From NCBI RefSeq assembly GCF_000368625.1, contig NZ_KB849576.1, positions 310,001 to 374,000 on the forward strand: a stretch of 64,000 bases of DNA, read 5' to 3'. The notes under the pieces are model-generated. The model had not been told where the DNA came from. It saw only the letters and a list, made by a program, of their open reading frames with translations, and ran no database searches. Numbering within the stretch: position 1 is the stretch's first letter; each line of letters starts with the position of its first letter. Below are positions 1 to 9,996 of this stretch, piece by piece. Position numbers and translations under genes: made by a program. This stretch comes from Acinetobacter schindleri CIP 107287 (lineage in GTDB: Bacteria; Pseudomonadota; Gammaproteobacteria; Pseudomonadales; Moraxellaceae).

Positions 1-921
1 AAATAAAGGCTTGTCTTGCAGGAACTCATCAGTAATGCCGTGGACATTAACTGAATCGCCTACCGGTTTTTTCGGATTGATATAAATATGAATCGAGCTG
101 CCGGTGAGTTTACGATTCACCATTTCAATCGCGCCGACCTCGATAATCCGGTCACCATCCTGATAATAGAAACCGGTGGTCTCTGTATCGAGAATCAGCT
201 GACGAGGACCAGATATATTTAATGTGGCTGGAGTAATCACAATCTGCGGGTGTAGTTGATTCTCCGCTGGAGTTTGTTCAGCAACGACAGGCTGATTGTT
301 TAAGTGAGTTTCCATGGTCACTTCAGTTACATCTTCCATGAGTTCATCCATTTCTTCAGCTTCAGCCAGTTCCAGGCCAAAAGGGTCATCCAGTAACCAG
401 TCTTTTTCAGGCTTTTTTATATCTTGTGTTTTTTTCTCAGCGCTTGCTGCAAAATGAATTGCTGGAACATGACGGGATTTTTCGCCATTTTTTAAGGCGA
501 GATCCGCACCCAGATTAGCCAGCTGATCGGCCATTTCATTACCCTCATGGCCAGCATGTCCTTTGATCCAGTGCCAGTCAATCTGACGGCCCTGGCAAAC
601 TGCATCCAGCTGTTTCCATAAGTCAGGATTTTTGACATCTTTCCAGTTTTTACGTTTCCAGCCTTCGATCCATTCAGTGATACCTTTTTTGACATAATTG
701 GAATCGGTCCAGATCACCAGCTGGGCATCTTTGGGACAGACAGAAATCCCTTCTATGGCAGCCATCAGTTCCATACGGTTATTGGTGGTCTGAAGCTCGC
801 CGCCATAAATTTTATGCTCATCTGAACCGTTCTGAATATAGGCACCCCAACCCCCTACAGCGATTTCCTTACCATTGCCGCGGCATGCGCCATCCACATA
901 CAGTGTGATTGTTTGAGACAT
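1..921 (-). CDS. rnhA-dnaQ: RNase HI fused to DNA polymerase III epsilon (proofreading exonuclease), partial
   Basis: The minus-strand reading frame opens at the ATG at 921 and runs off the left edge after 307 codons. Residues 1 to about 150 are RNase HI: YVDGACRGNG with Asp10, the second acidic residue in NNRMEL (Glu51), Asp73 in WTDSNY, and the C-terminal HAGHEGNEMADQLA. A Glu/Asp-rich linker of about 80 residues follows. The DEDD exonuclease of the polymerase III epsilon subunit then begins with ILDTETTGF (Asp245, Glu247) and HGITDEFL. RNase HI removes RNA from RNA:DNA hybrids, while epsilon proofreads during replication. In E. coli these are two adjacent divergent genes; here they are one polypeptide, which I recall as normal in Acinetobacter. 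The rest of the exonuclease lies outside the window. Confidence 0.93.
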   Translation of the reverse strand, partial: MSQTITLYVDGACRGNGKEIAVGGWGAYIQNGSDEHKIYGGELQTTNNRMELMAAIEGISVCPKDAQLVIWTDSNYVKKGITEWIEGWKRKNWKDVKNPDLWKQLDAVCQGRQIDWHWIKGHAGHEGNEMADQLANLGADLALKNGEKSRHVPAIHFAASAEKKTQDIKKPEKDWLLDDPFGLELAEAEEMDELMEDVTEVTMETHLNNQPVVAEQTPAENQLHPQIVITPATLNISGPRQLILDTETTGFYYQDGDRIIEVGAIEMVNRKLTGSSIHIYINPKKPVGDSVNVHGITDEFLQDKPLF

Positions 922-1127
922 AAACCAAATCCGATCAAAAAAGAACAAGCTGAGTGGGATATTGTATAACGCAAATACGTTTGAATAATCCATATCTCCG
1001 CGATTTTTTAATTTCTTGTAACATTTAACGTCAAATCGCGGTAAATTATTAGCTTGTGTCGTCGACATGCTTAATTAAAATGGCATATCTAAAAAATAAA
1101 TTTTATACAAGTTGTTTGGATTTCTTT

Positions 1128-4100
1128 ATGTATAAACCAACCGCATTCATGTGGCAGCCATCGTTACCTTCATTTTTAAAAGTCTCAGTTCTCGGCACTG
1201 CGCTTGCATCCTTAGGTTTAACGGGTTGTTCGACGACACAAAGCGCGGCAGGGTCCAAGCATAAACAAACAAGTTCGAATTATTTAGGCGCCGACAGTCT
1301 GGATAGTCTGGAAGATCTTTTATCCGCGACTGATATGCGTGCGGTAGAAGGCGACCGACTGTTGGTACTGAAACACGGTGATGTGTGGAAGCGCATGACT
1401 GTCGGTTTCAAGATGAATCTGGATGTCTGGAATCCGCGTATTGATGCCCAGCGTGGCTGGTTCGCATCACGTCAGCCATATTTAGAGCGTTTAAGTGCGC
1501 GTGCTTCACGTTATTTATATTACACAGTAAAAGAAGCTGAACGCCGTGGTATGCCGACTGAGCTGGCATTGCTTCCAGTGATTGAAAGTTCATACGACCC
1601 GGCAGCAACCAGTAGTGCGGCTGCAGCGGGTCTGTGGCAGTTTATTCCAAGTACCGGCCGTATTTATGGTTTAAAACAGACCTCGATGTATGACGGCCGC
1701 CGTGATGTGGTGGAGTCAACTCGCGCTGCCTATGAGTTTTTGGGTGCATTATATAATCAGTTCGGTTCATGGGAACTGGCTTTAGCATCCTATAATGCCG
1801 GTCCAGGCCGTATTCAGCAGGCGATTAACCGTAATAAGGCTGCTGGTTTGCCAACTGATTACTGGTCGCTAAAGTTGCCGCAGGAAACCATGAACTATGT
1901 GCCGCGTTTCATGGCAGTGGCACAGATTGTAAAAAGTCCAGCCAAATATGGCGTGAGCCTGCCACCTATTGCCAACCGTCCGCACTTTCGTGAAGTCAGT
2001 GTTGGGGCAGCCAGCCTGAATGAAATTGCTGCAATTACCGGTTTAAGTCGGGCTGAACTGTATCAGTTGAACCCGGGGCATCGTGGAGACAGGATTGATC
2101 CGGACAGTCCGCGCCGTATTCTGATTCCAGCTGACCTGAGTCCATCCATTGATGAAAAACTGAAAAAGCTTCAATCCTCTTCTTCAGGTTTATGGGCAAG
2201 CTCTACCAGCACTTTACCGAAGAATAATCAGACGATTACGCCAGTAAAAACCACGCCACCTGAGCTGAATAGCAAAACAATTACGCCAGCTAAACAGACA
2301 CCGCCTGCAATCACGGCCTCAACCACGACAACTGTTAAACCTGCAACGCCTGTAACCACTACTGCAAGCAAAGCGACGTCCCCAGCAACGACTACAGCGA
2401 TTGTTACTGCCGCTGCAACACCAGCAGCTACAAGTACAACCAAACCCAACCAGACTGCCCAAAGCAAGACCAGGGTCAGCACACCAAGAGGTTCTTCAGC
2501 TTTGGCTGATTTTGCTGCGAAGAGTGAATTACCTATTCCAAGCGCACCGCGTATTCCAGTTGCAGTGACGCCGGTAACACCTGTGCAACCGATTCAGGTT
2601 GAACCGCCAATTTCTGCAAAGGAACGTGAACAGATTCAGGCGGCGGTTGTGGCAGAGGAAATTCCAAAGTCTGTAGATGAAATCCTGAAACCGGTGGCGA
2701 CAGCCGCAGAACAGGCAGAAGTGGTGGAGGAACTGAAAGCACTGGCACCTGCGGGTACCGAAATTGTCGATCCTTATGATGGCAAGATTAAGCTGACTGC
2801 GATTCAGACCAGCCTTTCTGTAGCAGAACAGCAGGGTAAAGAACTAACCAAAGGTTTCTCTTATCCAAAAGGCGTAGCGGAAAGTACCAAGGCAGATTCA
2901 GTCGAAGCGAAATTGAACCAAGGCAAGAATTACGTTAAAACAGATTCGGAAGTTGTGGTTGTTGCACCAAAAGGCAAGCGCAGTACCTATACGGTTTTAC
3001 CGGGTGACAACCTGGCTTTGATTGCTGCTAAAAATGGAGTGAACTGGCGGGATGTGGCGAAATGGAACCAGATTGATCCAAATGCCACTTTATATGTCGG
3101 TACCACGATCTATCTTTATGATGCCAAACCTGTTCAAGAAGCATCAAAACCTGCTGCAAAACCAGAAAGCTATGTGGTACAAGCCAATGATTCACTCACC
3201 GGTGTAGCCAGCCAGTTTGGTTTAACGGTAAAACAGCTGGCTGACTATAATGGTTTGAGCACGACCAGCGGTCTATTTGTTGGTCAAAAATTATCCTTAA
3301 AAGAAACTGCTGCTAAAGGGAAAGTTGAGGAAACGAAAAAAGCGGAAAGCAGCAAAGTTCAGACTAAGACTTATACCGTTCAGCGCGGCGAATATCTGAA
3401 ACTGATTGCAGACCGTTATGCACTTTCGAATGCAGAACTGGCTGCGTTGACGCCAGGTTTGACTTCAGGCAGCAGCCTGATGGCAGGTCAAAAAATCAAT
3501 GTACCTGTGAATGAAGCTGAATCTGCAAGCTCAGGCAAGAAAATTGAGCAGAAGTTTGAAAATGTTAAAGTGGACCAGACTGCAACTGAAAACTATCAGG
3601 TAAAACGTGGTGAGACGCTGTATAGCATTGCCAATCAGTCCAAACTCAGTGTGGCTGAACTGGCAGCCTTAAATGGCTTTGCTGCCAATAGCGGTCTACG
3701 TATTGGTCAAACCATTAAGATTCCTGCGGGCAGCACTGTGCCAGAGAATTATACTGTGCAGTCAGGTGATACCCTGACAGGGATTGCGGCCAAATATAAC
3801 CTGAGCATGGATCATCTGGCGAATCTGAACGGTTTATCCCGTAATGCTGGCCTGCGAGTAGGACAGCGTCTGAAATTGACCGGAGATGCAGAAGCAGTTC
3901 GTGAAACTGTGACTGAGCAGGCGGTGAAAGGTGTGAAGTCAGACACCCATATAGTGAAATCAGGTGAAACCCTCAGTTCAATTGCACGCGAGTACAAATT
4001 ACAACTGAAATATTTGGCTGAGCTGAATGATTTGTCTGTATCGAGTCCATTACGTGTCGGAGAGCGTCTGAAGGTTGACGGTGATCTGCCAGAAAGTAAA

Positions 4101-4445
4101 AAGGTAGATGAGATCAAAGCAGTAACCACGACTGTTTCATCTAAGGCCACAGAAAGCTATACAGTGAAGTCAGGCGAATCACTTAACGCGATTGCCAGTC
4201 GTCTGGGAATTACCACCACAGAACTTGCCAGTTTAAATAATCTGCGTGCTAATGCAGGCTTGCGTGTGGGCCAAAGTCTGCAAGTCCCTAAACGTATTAC
4301 GGAATATAAAATCAAGCGTGGCGATACATTGATCGGTTTAGCCTCACGTTATGGCATGGACAGTAGTACACTGGCAGAAATGAATGACCTGAAACCGAAT
4401 ACTCAACTGCGTATTGGGGATGTGATCAAGGTTCCAAATCTCTAA
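1128..4445 (+). CDS. mltD: MltD-like membrane-bound lytic murein transglycosylase with eight LysM repeats
   Basis: This lipoprotein of 1105 residues cleaves peptidoglycan glycan strands. I chose the ATG at 1128 because it gives a normal lipoprotein signal with lipobox LTGC about 35 residues in; a reading open from 1056 adds 24 unlikely residues. The transglycosylase domain is near residues 120-280, with catalytic Glu153 in the ESSYDP motif followed by AAGLWQFIPSTG and ASYNAGPG. A weak LysM-like segment (FREVSVGAASL) follows, then a Thr/Ala/Pro-rich linker, then eight LysM modules from about 2990 to the stop, each starting like YTVxxGDTLxxIA and ending like LRVGQxLKVP. E. coli MltD has about 450 residues and two LysM modules, so this form is much longer. 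The next gene starts 27 bp downstream. Confidence 0.93.
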   Translation: MYKPTAFMWQPSLPSFLKVSVLGTALASLGLTGCSTTQSAAGSKHKQTSSNYLGADSLDSLEDLLSATDMRAVEGDRLLVLKHGDVWKRMTVGFKMNLDVWNPRIDAQRGWFASRQPYLERLSARASRYLYYTVKEAERRGMPTELALLPVIESSYDPAATSSAAAAGLWQFIPSTGRIYGLKQTSMYDGRRDVVESTRAAYEFLGALYNQFGSWELALASYNAGPGRIQQAINRNKAAGLPTDYWSLKLPQETMNYVPRFMAVAQIVKSPAKYGVSLPPIANRPHFREVSVGAASLNEIAAITGLSRAELYQLNPGHRGDRIDPDSPRRILIPADLSPSIDEKLKKLQSSSSGLWASSTSTLPKNNQTITPVKTTPPELNSKTITPAKQTPPAITASTTTTVKPATPVTTTASKATSPATTTAIVTAAATPAATSTTKPNQTAQSKTRVSTPRGSSALADFAAKSELPIPSAPRIPVAVTPVTPVQPIQVEPPISAKEREQIQAAVVAEEIPKSVDEILKPVATAAEQAEVVEELKALAPAGTEIVDPYDGKIKLTAIQTSLSVAEQQGKELTKGFSYPKGVAESTKADSVEAKLNQGKNYVKTDSEVVVVAPKGKRSTYTVLPGDNLALIAAKNGVNWRDVAKWNQIDPNATLYVGTTIYLYDAKPVQEASKPAAKPESYVVQANDSLTGVASQFGLTVKQLADYNGLSTTSGLFVGQKLSLKETAAKGKVEETKKAESSKVQTKTYTVQRGEYLKLIADRYALSNAELAALTPGLTSGSSLMAGQKINVPVNEAESASSGKKIEQKFENVKVDQTATENYQVKRGETLYSIANQSKLSVAELAALNGFAANSGLRIGQTIKIPAGSTVPENYTVQSGDTLTGIAAKYNLSMDHLANLNGLSRNAGLRVGQRLKLTGDAEAVRETVTEQAVKGVKSDTHIVKSGETLSSIAREYKLQLKYLAELNDLSVSSPLRVGERLKVDGDLPESKKVDEIKAVTTTVSSKATESYTVKSGESLNAIASRLGITTTELASLNNLRANAGLRVGQSLQVPKRITEYKIKRGDTLIGLASRYGMDSSTLAEMNDLKPNTQLRIGDVIKVPNL

Positions 4446-4472
4446 AGCCGAAATGATACAGGGAGTATCTGA

Positions 4473-6314
4473 ATGCCGTTTGCTGCTGCAAAGCGCCTGA
4501 TTTATATCTGTGGAATTTCGGTCATTACTCAGGAGGCTTGGGCTGCACTGCAGACCACTCCTTATATCGCCATTCATAGTCAGCCCAAATATGCCGGGCT
4601 GACACATTTACCCTACGCCAATCCTGCAGCGCCCAAAGGTGGCTATCTCAGCCAGTCTGCCAATGGTACCTTTGATAACCTGAATGCCATGAACGGCAAA
4701 GGTACAGCAGCAGATGGCGTGGAATACCTGTTTGATACGCTTATGGTTAGTTCCCTGGATGAGCCGGGCGTGATGTATCCCTTGCTGGCTGAAAAAGTCA
4801 CCTATGATCCAAAAAAAACTGCCTATGTGATTTATCATCTGAATCCCAAAGCACGTTTTAGTGATGGTACGCCAGTCACTGCAGAAGATATAAAATTCAG
4901 TTTTGATACGTACACAACCAAGGGCAATCCAGGCTTACAGATGTATTTGTCAGATCTGGATAAAACCGAGGTACTATCTAGGTACCAGGTCAAGATGAGC
5001 TTCAAGTCGAATAATAATTCGGAAATGCCGTTAATTCTTGCACAGATGCCTATCTATTCTAAGAAAAACTGGCAAGGCAAAGACTTTAGCCGCATCACCA
5101 TGCAGCCAATTTTGGGTTCAGGTCCCTATCTGATTGAAAGCATTGATGCAGGGCGCAGCATTAGCTATAAACGCAATCCGAATTACTGGGCAAAAGATCT
5201 ACCCATTAACCGGGGTAAATATAACTTTGATCGCCTGAAGTTTGTTTATTACCGCAATATGGATGTTGGTTTTGAGGGCTTTAAGTCTGGTCAATATAGC
5301 GTGCATCAGGAATACACCGCACGTAAATGGGTAACGGAATACAATTTTTCAGCCATCAAGGACAAGATGGTGGTGAAATACAACTTCAATCATGAAAATC
5401 CGATTCCGACACAAAGCTTTGTATTCAATACCCGTCGTGCACCAATGCAAGATATCCGCTTTCGTCAGGCCTTAACTTATGCCTATGATTTTGAGTGGCA
5501 AAACAAGGCGCTGTTTTATGGTCAATACCACCGTTTACAAAGTTATTTTGCTAATAGTGAGCTGGAAGCGAAGGGCATGCCTTCAGCTGAAGAACTGGCG
5601 ATTTTAAAGCCTTATCTGGCTAAGTTAGATCCGATTCAGCGTGCTGGTGTGCTGAAAGACTGGAAATATCCAGTTTCGGATGCTTCAGGCTTTAATCGCA
5701 AGAATTTACTGGTCGCGCGGGAATTGTTACTCAAGGCGGGTTACCGTTATCACAATGCGCAACTGACTGATCCAAAAGGTAAGCCGATTCGACTTGAGTT
5801 TCTGATTCATCAGGATGGTTTGCAACGTACTTTAATGCCTTTTATACGTAACCTGAAACGGTTGGGGATCACGGTGAATATCCGTCATGTCGATGTACCT
5901 CAGTACATTGAACGTATGCGCAGTAAAGATTTTGATATGACGACCAATGTCTTGCCACAATCTCTCAACCCGGGCAATGAGCAGGCACAGTTCTGGAGTA
6001 GTGCGTCAGCAGATCAGCCAGGTAATTACAATTATGCGGGTATCAAAAATGCTGTGATTGATGATGCTATTATCAAGGTGATTCAGGCACCGGATCGCCA
6101 GCAGCTGGTGATACGTACCAAAGTACTGGATCGTCTGCTACGTGCTGGCTATTATCAGATTCCGACCTATGGGAAAGGCGGCAACTGGTATGCTTACTGG
6201 AATATGTATGAGCAGCCAAAGATCAAGCCAAAGCTTGCTGTTGGATTCGACTTCTGGTGGAGTAATCCACAAAAAGCTGCACAAGTGAGCCAATATTTAC
6301 GTCGTCAAAAATAA
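4473..6314 (+). CDS. yejA: Periplasmic oligopeptide-binding protein, YejA type
   Basis: This 613-residue solute-binding protein belongs to the SBP_bac_5 family. It has an N-terminal signal peptide with likely cleavage after AWA and the YejA-type opening YANPAAPKGGYL. Further family text includes DTLMVSSLDEP, FSDGTPVTAEDIKFSF and a C-terminal GFDFWWSNP. In Enterobacteria YejABEF imports microcin C-like and other peptides; the substrate here is unknown. It is first in a four-gene run: yejB starts 19 bp after its stop, and the start codon has a GGGAG-type ribosome site. The transporter type is certain; the exact peptide specificity is inference. Confidence 0.9.
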   Translation: MPFAAAKRLIYICGISVITQEAWAALQTTPYIAIHSQPKYAGLTHLPYANPAAPKGGYLSQSANGTFDNLNAMNGKGTAADGVEYLFDTLMVSSLDEPGVMYPLLAEKVTYDPKKTAYVIYHLNPKARFSDGTPVTAEDIKFSFDTYTTKGNPGLQMYLSDLDKTEVLSRYQVKMSFKSNNNSEMPLILAQMPIYSKKNWQGKDFSRITMQPILGSGPYLIESIDAGRSISYKRNPNYWAKDLPINRGKYNFDRLKFVYYRNMDVGFEGFKSGQYSVHQEYTARKWVTEYNFSAIKDKMVVKYNFNHENPIPTQSFVFNTRRAPMQDIRFRQALTYAYDFEWQNKALFYGQYHRLQSYFANSELEAKGMPSAEELAILKPYLAKLDPIQRAGVLKDWKYPVSDASGFNRKNLLVARELLLKAGYRYHNAQLTDPKGKPIRLEFLIHQDGLQRTLMPFIRNLKRLGITVNIRHVDVPQYIERMRSKDFDMTTNVLPQSLNPGNEQAQFWSSASADQPGNYNYAGIKNAVIDDAIIKVIQAPDRQQLVIRTKVLDRLLRAGYYQIPTYGKGGNWYAYWNMYEQPKIKPKLAVGFDFWWSNPQKAAQVSQYLRRQK

Positions 6315-6332
6315 TAAGGAATATCACTGACA

Positions 6333-7400
6333 ATGGGAACCTACATACTTAAGCGGCTCTTGCTGATTATCCCGACTTTATTTTTGATTCTGCTGATTAA
6401 TTTCATTGTCATTCAGATTGCGCCGGGTGGACCGGTCGAACAGGCCATTCAACAGGCAGAAACTTTTCAGGGCATGAGCGGAACCACAGGTGCAGAAACT
6501 GCACAGTCCAAAAGCAGCTATCAGGGTGCCAAAGGCCTGAGTGACGAGATGGTGGAAAAAATCAAGGCCCAATATGGTTTTGATCAGCCCGCTCATATCC
6601 GTTTTTGGGAAATGCTGAAAAGCTATGTGCAACTAGATTTCGGCATCAGTTTCTTTAAAGATAAACCTGTAACTACATTATTATTGGAAAAATTACCAGT
6701 TTCTCTGTCATTGGGACTGTGGAGCACTTTGCTGATTTATCTGGTCTCGATTCCACTTGGGATTCGAAAGGCGCGTCAGCATGGCAGCCTGTTTGATAAA
6801 TCCACTTCGATGCTGCTCGCCGTGGGTTATGCCATTCCGGCTTTTGTCTTTGCCATTTTACTCATCGTATTTTTTGCGGGTGGTTCCTATTTCCAATGGT
6901 TCCCATTGCAAGGGTTGGTATCGGAAAACTTTGCTGAATTGTCCTGGTTCGGAAAAATTAAGGATTACTTCTGGCATATGACCTTGCCATTGCTGGCGAT
7001 GGTAATTGGTGGTTTTGCCGGGCTGACTTACTTAACTAAATATTCTTTTATGGAAGAGCTGAGCAAACAGTATGTACTGGCAGCACGTGCCAAGGGCTTA
7101 AATGAATCGCGTGTGCTATATGGACACGTCTTCCGAAATGCCATGCTGATTGTCATCGCGGGTCTGCCGGAAGCACTGGTCGGGATCTTCTTTGTCGGTA
7201 ACCTGTTTATTGAAATTATCTTTAACTTAGATGGATTAGGTCTGCTTGGTTTTGAAGCGATTGTACAGCGTGATTATCCGGTGATTTTTGGGACCTTGTT
7301 TATCTTTACTTTGCTTGGGCTGATTCTGCGTTTGATCAGTGATGTGATGTATCAGGTGATCGACCCGCGAATTAACTTTGACTCGCGAGGTGCCAAATAA
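6333..7400 (+). CDS. yejB: Peptide ABC transporter permease, YejB type
   Basis: This 355-residue inner-membrane permease starts with the DppB/OppB-like MGTYILKRLLLIIPTL helix. It carries the BPD_transp_1 coupling-loop region around YVLAARAKGLNESRVLYGH, close to the EAA motif that docks on the ATPase. It has about six membrane helices. A charged insert near residues 45-85 contains the Gln/Gly/Ser-rich stretch common in YejB proteins. Its last base is shared with the next gene (7400), showing translational coupling with yejE. With YejE it should form the transmembrane channel for peptides delivered by the binding protein upstream. Confidence 0.92.
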   Translation: MGTYILKRLLLIIPTLFLILLINFIVIQIAPGGPVEQAIQQAETFQGMSGTTGAETAQSKSSYQGAKGLSDEMVEKIKAQYGFDQPAHIRFWEMLKSYVQLDFGISFFKDKPVTTLLLEKLPVSLSLGLWSTLLIYLVSIPLGIRKARQHGSLFDKSTSMLLAVGYAIPAFVFAILLIVFFAGGSYFQWFPLQGLVSENFAELSWFGKIKDYFWHMTLPLLAMVIGGFAGLTYLTKYSFMEELSKQYVLAARAKGLNESRVLYGHVFRNAMLIVIAGLPEALVGIFFVGNLFIEIIFNLDGLGLLGFEAIVQRDYPVIFGTLFIFTLLGLILRLISDVMYQVIDPRINFDSRGAK

Positions 7401-8413
7401 TGTCACCGATCATGCGAGCTCGCTTGCAGCGTTTTAAGGAAAATAAACTCGGCTTCAGCTGCTTTATTATCTTTATCATTATTTTGATTTTGTCCTTAGG
7501 TTCAGAACTGATTGCTAATGATAAACCGTTGCTAGTGAGATATGACAGTTCAATGTATATGCCGGCATTTAAGACTTATCCGGAAACCACATTTGGTGGT
7601 ATGTTTGAAACTGAAGCAGATTATAAAGATCCCGTCGTCCAGCAGTTAATCAATGCCAAGGGTTGGGCATTGTGGCCACTGATTGAATATTCCTACCAGA
7701 CGCCAAACCTGGAACTGGCAGTGCCAGTGCCGTCTGAACCCACGTCACAAAACTGGCTAGGGACTGATGACCAAGGTCGTGATGTGTTGGCGCGAATCCT
7801 TTACGGTCTACGAATATCATTGCTGTTCGGCTTTGCACTGACCATTGCATCTGCAGTCATCGGCATTATAATCGGTGCGATTCAGGGCTACTATGGCGGC
7901 TGGATTGATCTGGCAGGGCAACGCGTTCTGGAAGTCTGGGGCGGCTTGCCGATGCTGTTTATGGTGATGATTCTGGTCAGCATGTTTACCCCAAATGTGT
8001 ACTGGCTATTCCTGATCATGCTGCTGTTCGGCTGGACTACCCTGGTTGGTCTGGTACGGGCTGAATTTTTACGGGCACGTAATTTTGACTATGTGCGTGC
8101 CGCGCGTAGCCTTGGTGTTTCTGATCGCGCGATTATCTTCCGGCATATTTTACCTAATGCCATGAGTTCGAGTCTGTCACAGCTACCATTTATGCTGACG
8201 GCTAATATTACCGCTTTAACCGCATTGGATTTTCTCGGTTATGGATTGCCACCTGATGCGGCTTCACTGGGTGAATTGCTGCTACAAGGCAAAAATAATC
8301 TGAATGCGCCGTGGCTGGCTTTATCCGGTTTCTTTACGCTGGCCATAGTTCTATCTTTACTGATCTATATTGGGGAGGCGACGCGTGATGCATTCGATCC
8401 AAGACGTCAATAA
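7400..8413 (+). CDS. yejE: Peptide ABC transporter permease, YejE type
   Basis: This 337-residue partner permease of the DppC family has an N-terminal membrane anchor (CFIIFIIILILSLGSELIAND) and a periplasmic loop. Its transport domain begins near QNWLGTDDQGRDVLARILYG, the hallmark text of DppC/OppC proteins. The coupling helix region reads YVRAARSLGVSDRAIIFRHI. The gene begins at the stop of yejB (TAATG) and overlaps the start of yejF by 26 bases, so the operon is tightly packed. Confidence 0.92.
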   Translation: MSPIMRARLQRFKENKLGFSCFIIFIIILILSLGSELIANDKPLLVRYDSSMYMPAFKTYPETTFGGMFETEADYKDPVVQQLINAKGWALWPLIEYSYQTPNLELAVPVPSEPTSQNWLGTDDQGRDVLARILYGLRISLLFGFALTIASAVIGIIIGAIQGYYGGWIDLAGQRVLEVWGGLPMLFMVMILVSMFTPNVYWLFLIMLLFGWTTLVGLVRAEFLRARNFDYVRAARSLGVSDRAIIFRHILPNAMSSSLSQLPFMLTANITALTALDFLGYGLPPDAASLGELLLQGKNNLNAPWLALSGFFTLAIVLSLLIYIGEATRDAFDPRRQ

Positions 8414-9974
8414 CGCAACACCGCTTCTACAGGTCGAAAATCTGCAGATCAGCAGTCTAGATCAGGTACTGGTACAACAGCTGAGTTTTGAACTATCTGC
8501 CGGACAGACCTTGGCGATTGTCGGTGAAAGCGGTTCAGGTAAATCGATTAGTAGTCTGGCAATCTTGGGTTTGTTGCCAAGAAATTTAAAGGTACAAGGT
8601 CGGGCGGTATTAGATGGTCAGAATTTACTGACGCTTTCTCAGCCTCAATTACGTCAGATTCGCGGCAAGAAAATTGCCATGATCTTTCAGGAGCCGATGA
8701 CGGCACTAAATCCATTGCATCGGGTAGAAAAGATCATTGGCGAAACCTTGTTGTTGCAGGGCTGGTCTAAAGCCAAGGCACGAGAACGGGTGCTGGAGTT
8801 ACTGAAGGATGTTGGTATTCCTGAACCTGAGGACAAACTAAGACGTTATCCGCATGAATTATCTGGTGGCCAGCGTCAGCGCGTGATGATTGCCATGGCA
8901 TTGGCACTAGATCCAGATATCCTGATTGCAGATGAACCAACTACAGCACTCGATGTCACCTTGCAAGCCCAGATTTTACATTTGCTGAAATCATTACAGG
9001 AGAGTCGGCAGATGGCGATGATTCTGATCAGTCATGACCTGAATCTGGTGAGACGCTATGCTGATCAGGTCATTGTTATGAACAAGGGTCGCATTGAAGA
9101 GCAAGGTGGAGTACAACAGATCTTTAATTCACCCCAATCGGCTTATACCCAAGACTTGCTCAATCATGATTTTGGTCAGGTACTGCCTTTAGCTCAGACT
9201 GAAACCTTGCTTGAACTTAAGCAGGTAGAAGTCAAATTTCCCATCAAACAGGGTCTACTGAATCGCATTAAGGACTATGTTACTGCTGTCGAACTGCTGG
9301 ATTTAAGCATGCTGCAGGGACAATCGATTGGAGTAGTAGGAGAAAGTGGTTCAGGTAAAAGTTCACTTGCTTTAGCCATAGCACGATTGATTGAAAGCCA
9401 CGGTCAAATCCTTTTGGAAAATCAGGATTTGAATCAATTGTCTGAAAAAGCTTTGCGGCCATTACGTAGTAATTTTCAGATCGTCTTCCAGGATCCATTT
9501 AGCAGTCTGAATCCGCGTATGACCATTGAACAGATCATTGGTGAAGGGTTGGGCTTGAAGGCGATGACCGAGGAGCAAATCCGTAGTCGTGTCGAGGAAG
9601 CTTTAGTGCAGGTAGAGCTGCCCGCATCTTTTAAAGACCGCTATCCGCATGAGCTTTCTGGGGGGCAGCGTCAGCGTGTATCATTGGCAAGAGCATTGAT
9701 TTTAGAGCCAAAACTTTTAATTCTGGATGAGCCGACTTCAGCACTGGACCGTACTACACAACGCGCAATTGTGAAACTGTTACGTCGTATTCAGCAAGAA
9801 GAAAGGATTAGCTACCTGTTTATCAGTCATGATTTACAGGTAGTACGAGCACTTTGCCAGCAAGTTTTGGTACTGCATCACGCACAAGTTATGGAGGTTC
9901 AGGAAACTGAACAATTATTCCTGCACCCAAAAACTGACTATACCCGCCAGTTAATTGCAGCCAGCCAATATTAA
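8388..9974 (+). CDS. yejF: Peptide ABC transporter, double ATPase subunit, YejF type
   Basis: Two ABC ATPase domains lie in one 528-residue chain. The first has Walker A GESGSGKS, signature LSGGQRQR and Walker B ILIADEPTTALD. The second repeats these as GESGSGKS, LSGGQRQR and LLILDEPTSALD. Both sets look intact, so both sites should hydrolyse ATP. I chose the ATG at 8388 because GGGGAGG lies about 9 bases upstream inside yejE; an in-frame TTG at 8370 lies ahead of that site and is unlikely. It energises the YejB/YejE channel and is last in the operon. I see no strong terminator immediately downstream. Confidence 0.92.
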   Translation: MHSIQDVNNATPLLQVENLQISSLDQVLVQQLSFELSAGQTLAIVGESGSGKSISSLAILGLLPRNLKVQGRAVLDGQNLLTLSQPQLRQIRGKKIAMIFQEPMTALNPLHRVEKIIGETLLLQGWSKAKARERVLELLKDVGIPEPEDKLRRYPHELSGGQRQRVMIAMALALDPDILIADEPTTALDVTLQAQILHLLKSLQESRQMAMILISHDLNLVRRYADQVIVMNKGRIEEQGGVQQIFNSPQSAYTQDLLNHDFGQVLPLAQTETLLELKQVEVKFPIKQGLLNRIKDYVTAVELLDLSMLQGQSIGVVGESGSGKSSLALAIARLIESHGQILLENQDLNQLSEKALRPLRSNFQIVFQDPFSSLNPRMTIEQIIGEGLGLKAMTEEQIRSRVEEALVQVELPASFKDRYPHELSGGQRQRVSLARALILEPKLLILDEPTSALDRTTQRAIVKLLRRIQQEERISYLFISHDLQVVRALCQQVLVLHHAQVMEVQETEQLFLHPKTDYTRQLIAASQY

Positions 9975-9996
9975 AACTACAAATCTTTTTAAACGA

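Noticed and set aside
3812..4150. A 112-codon minus-strand frame inside mltD
   Set aside because: It runs antisense across LysM repeats with no start signal; the plus-strand gene explains the sequence fully.
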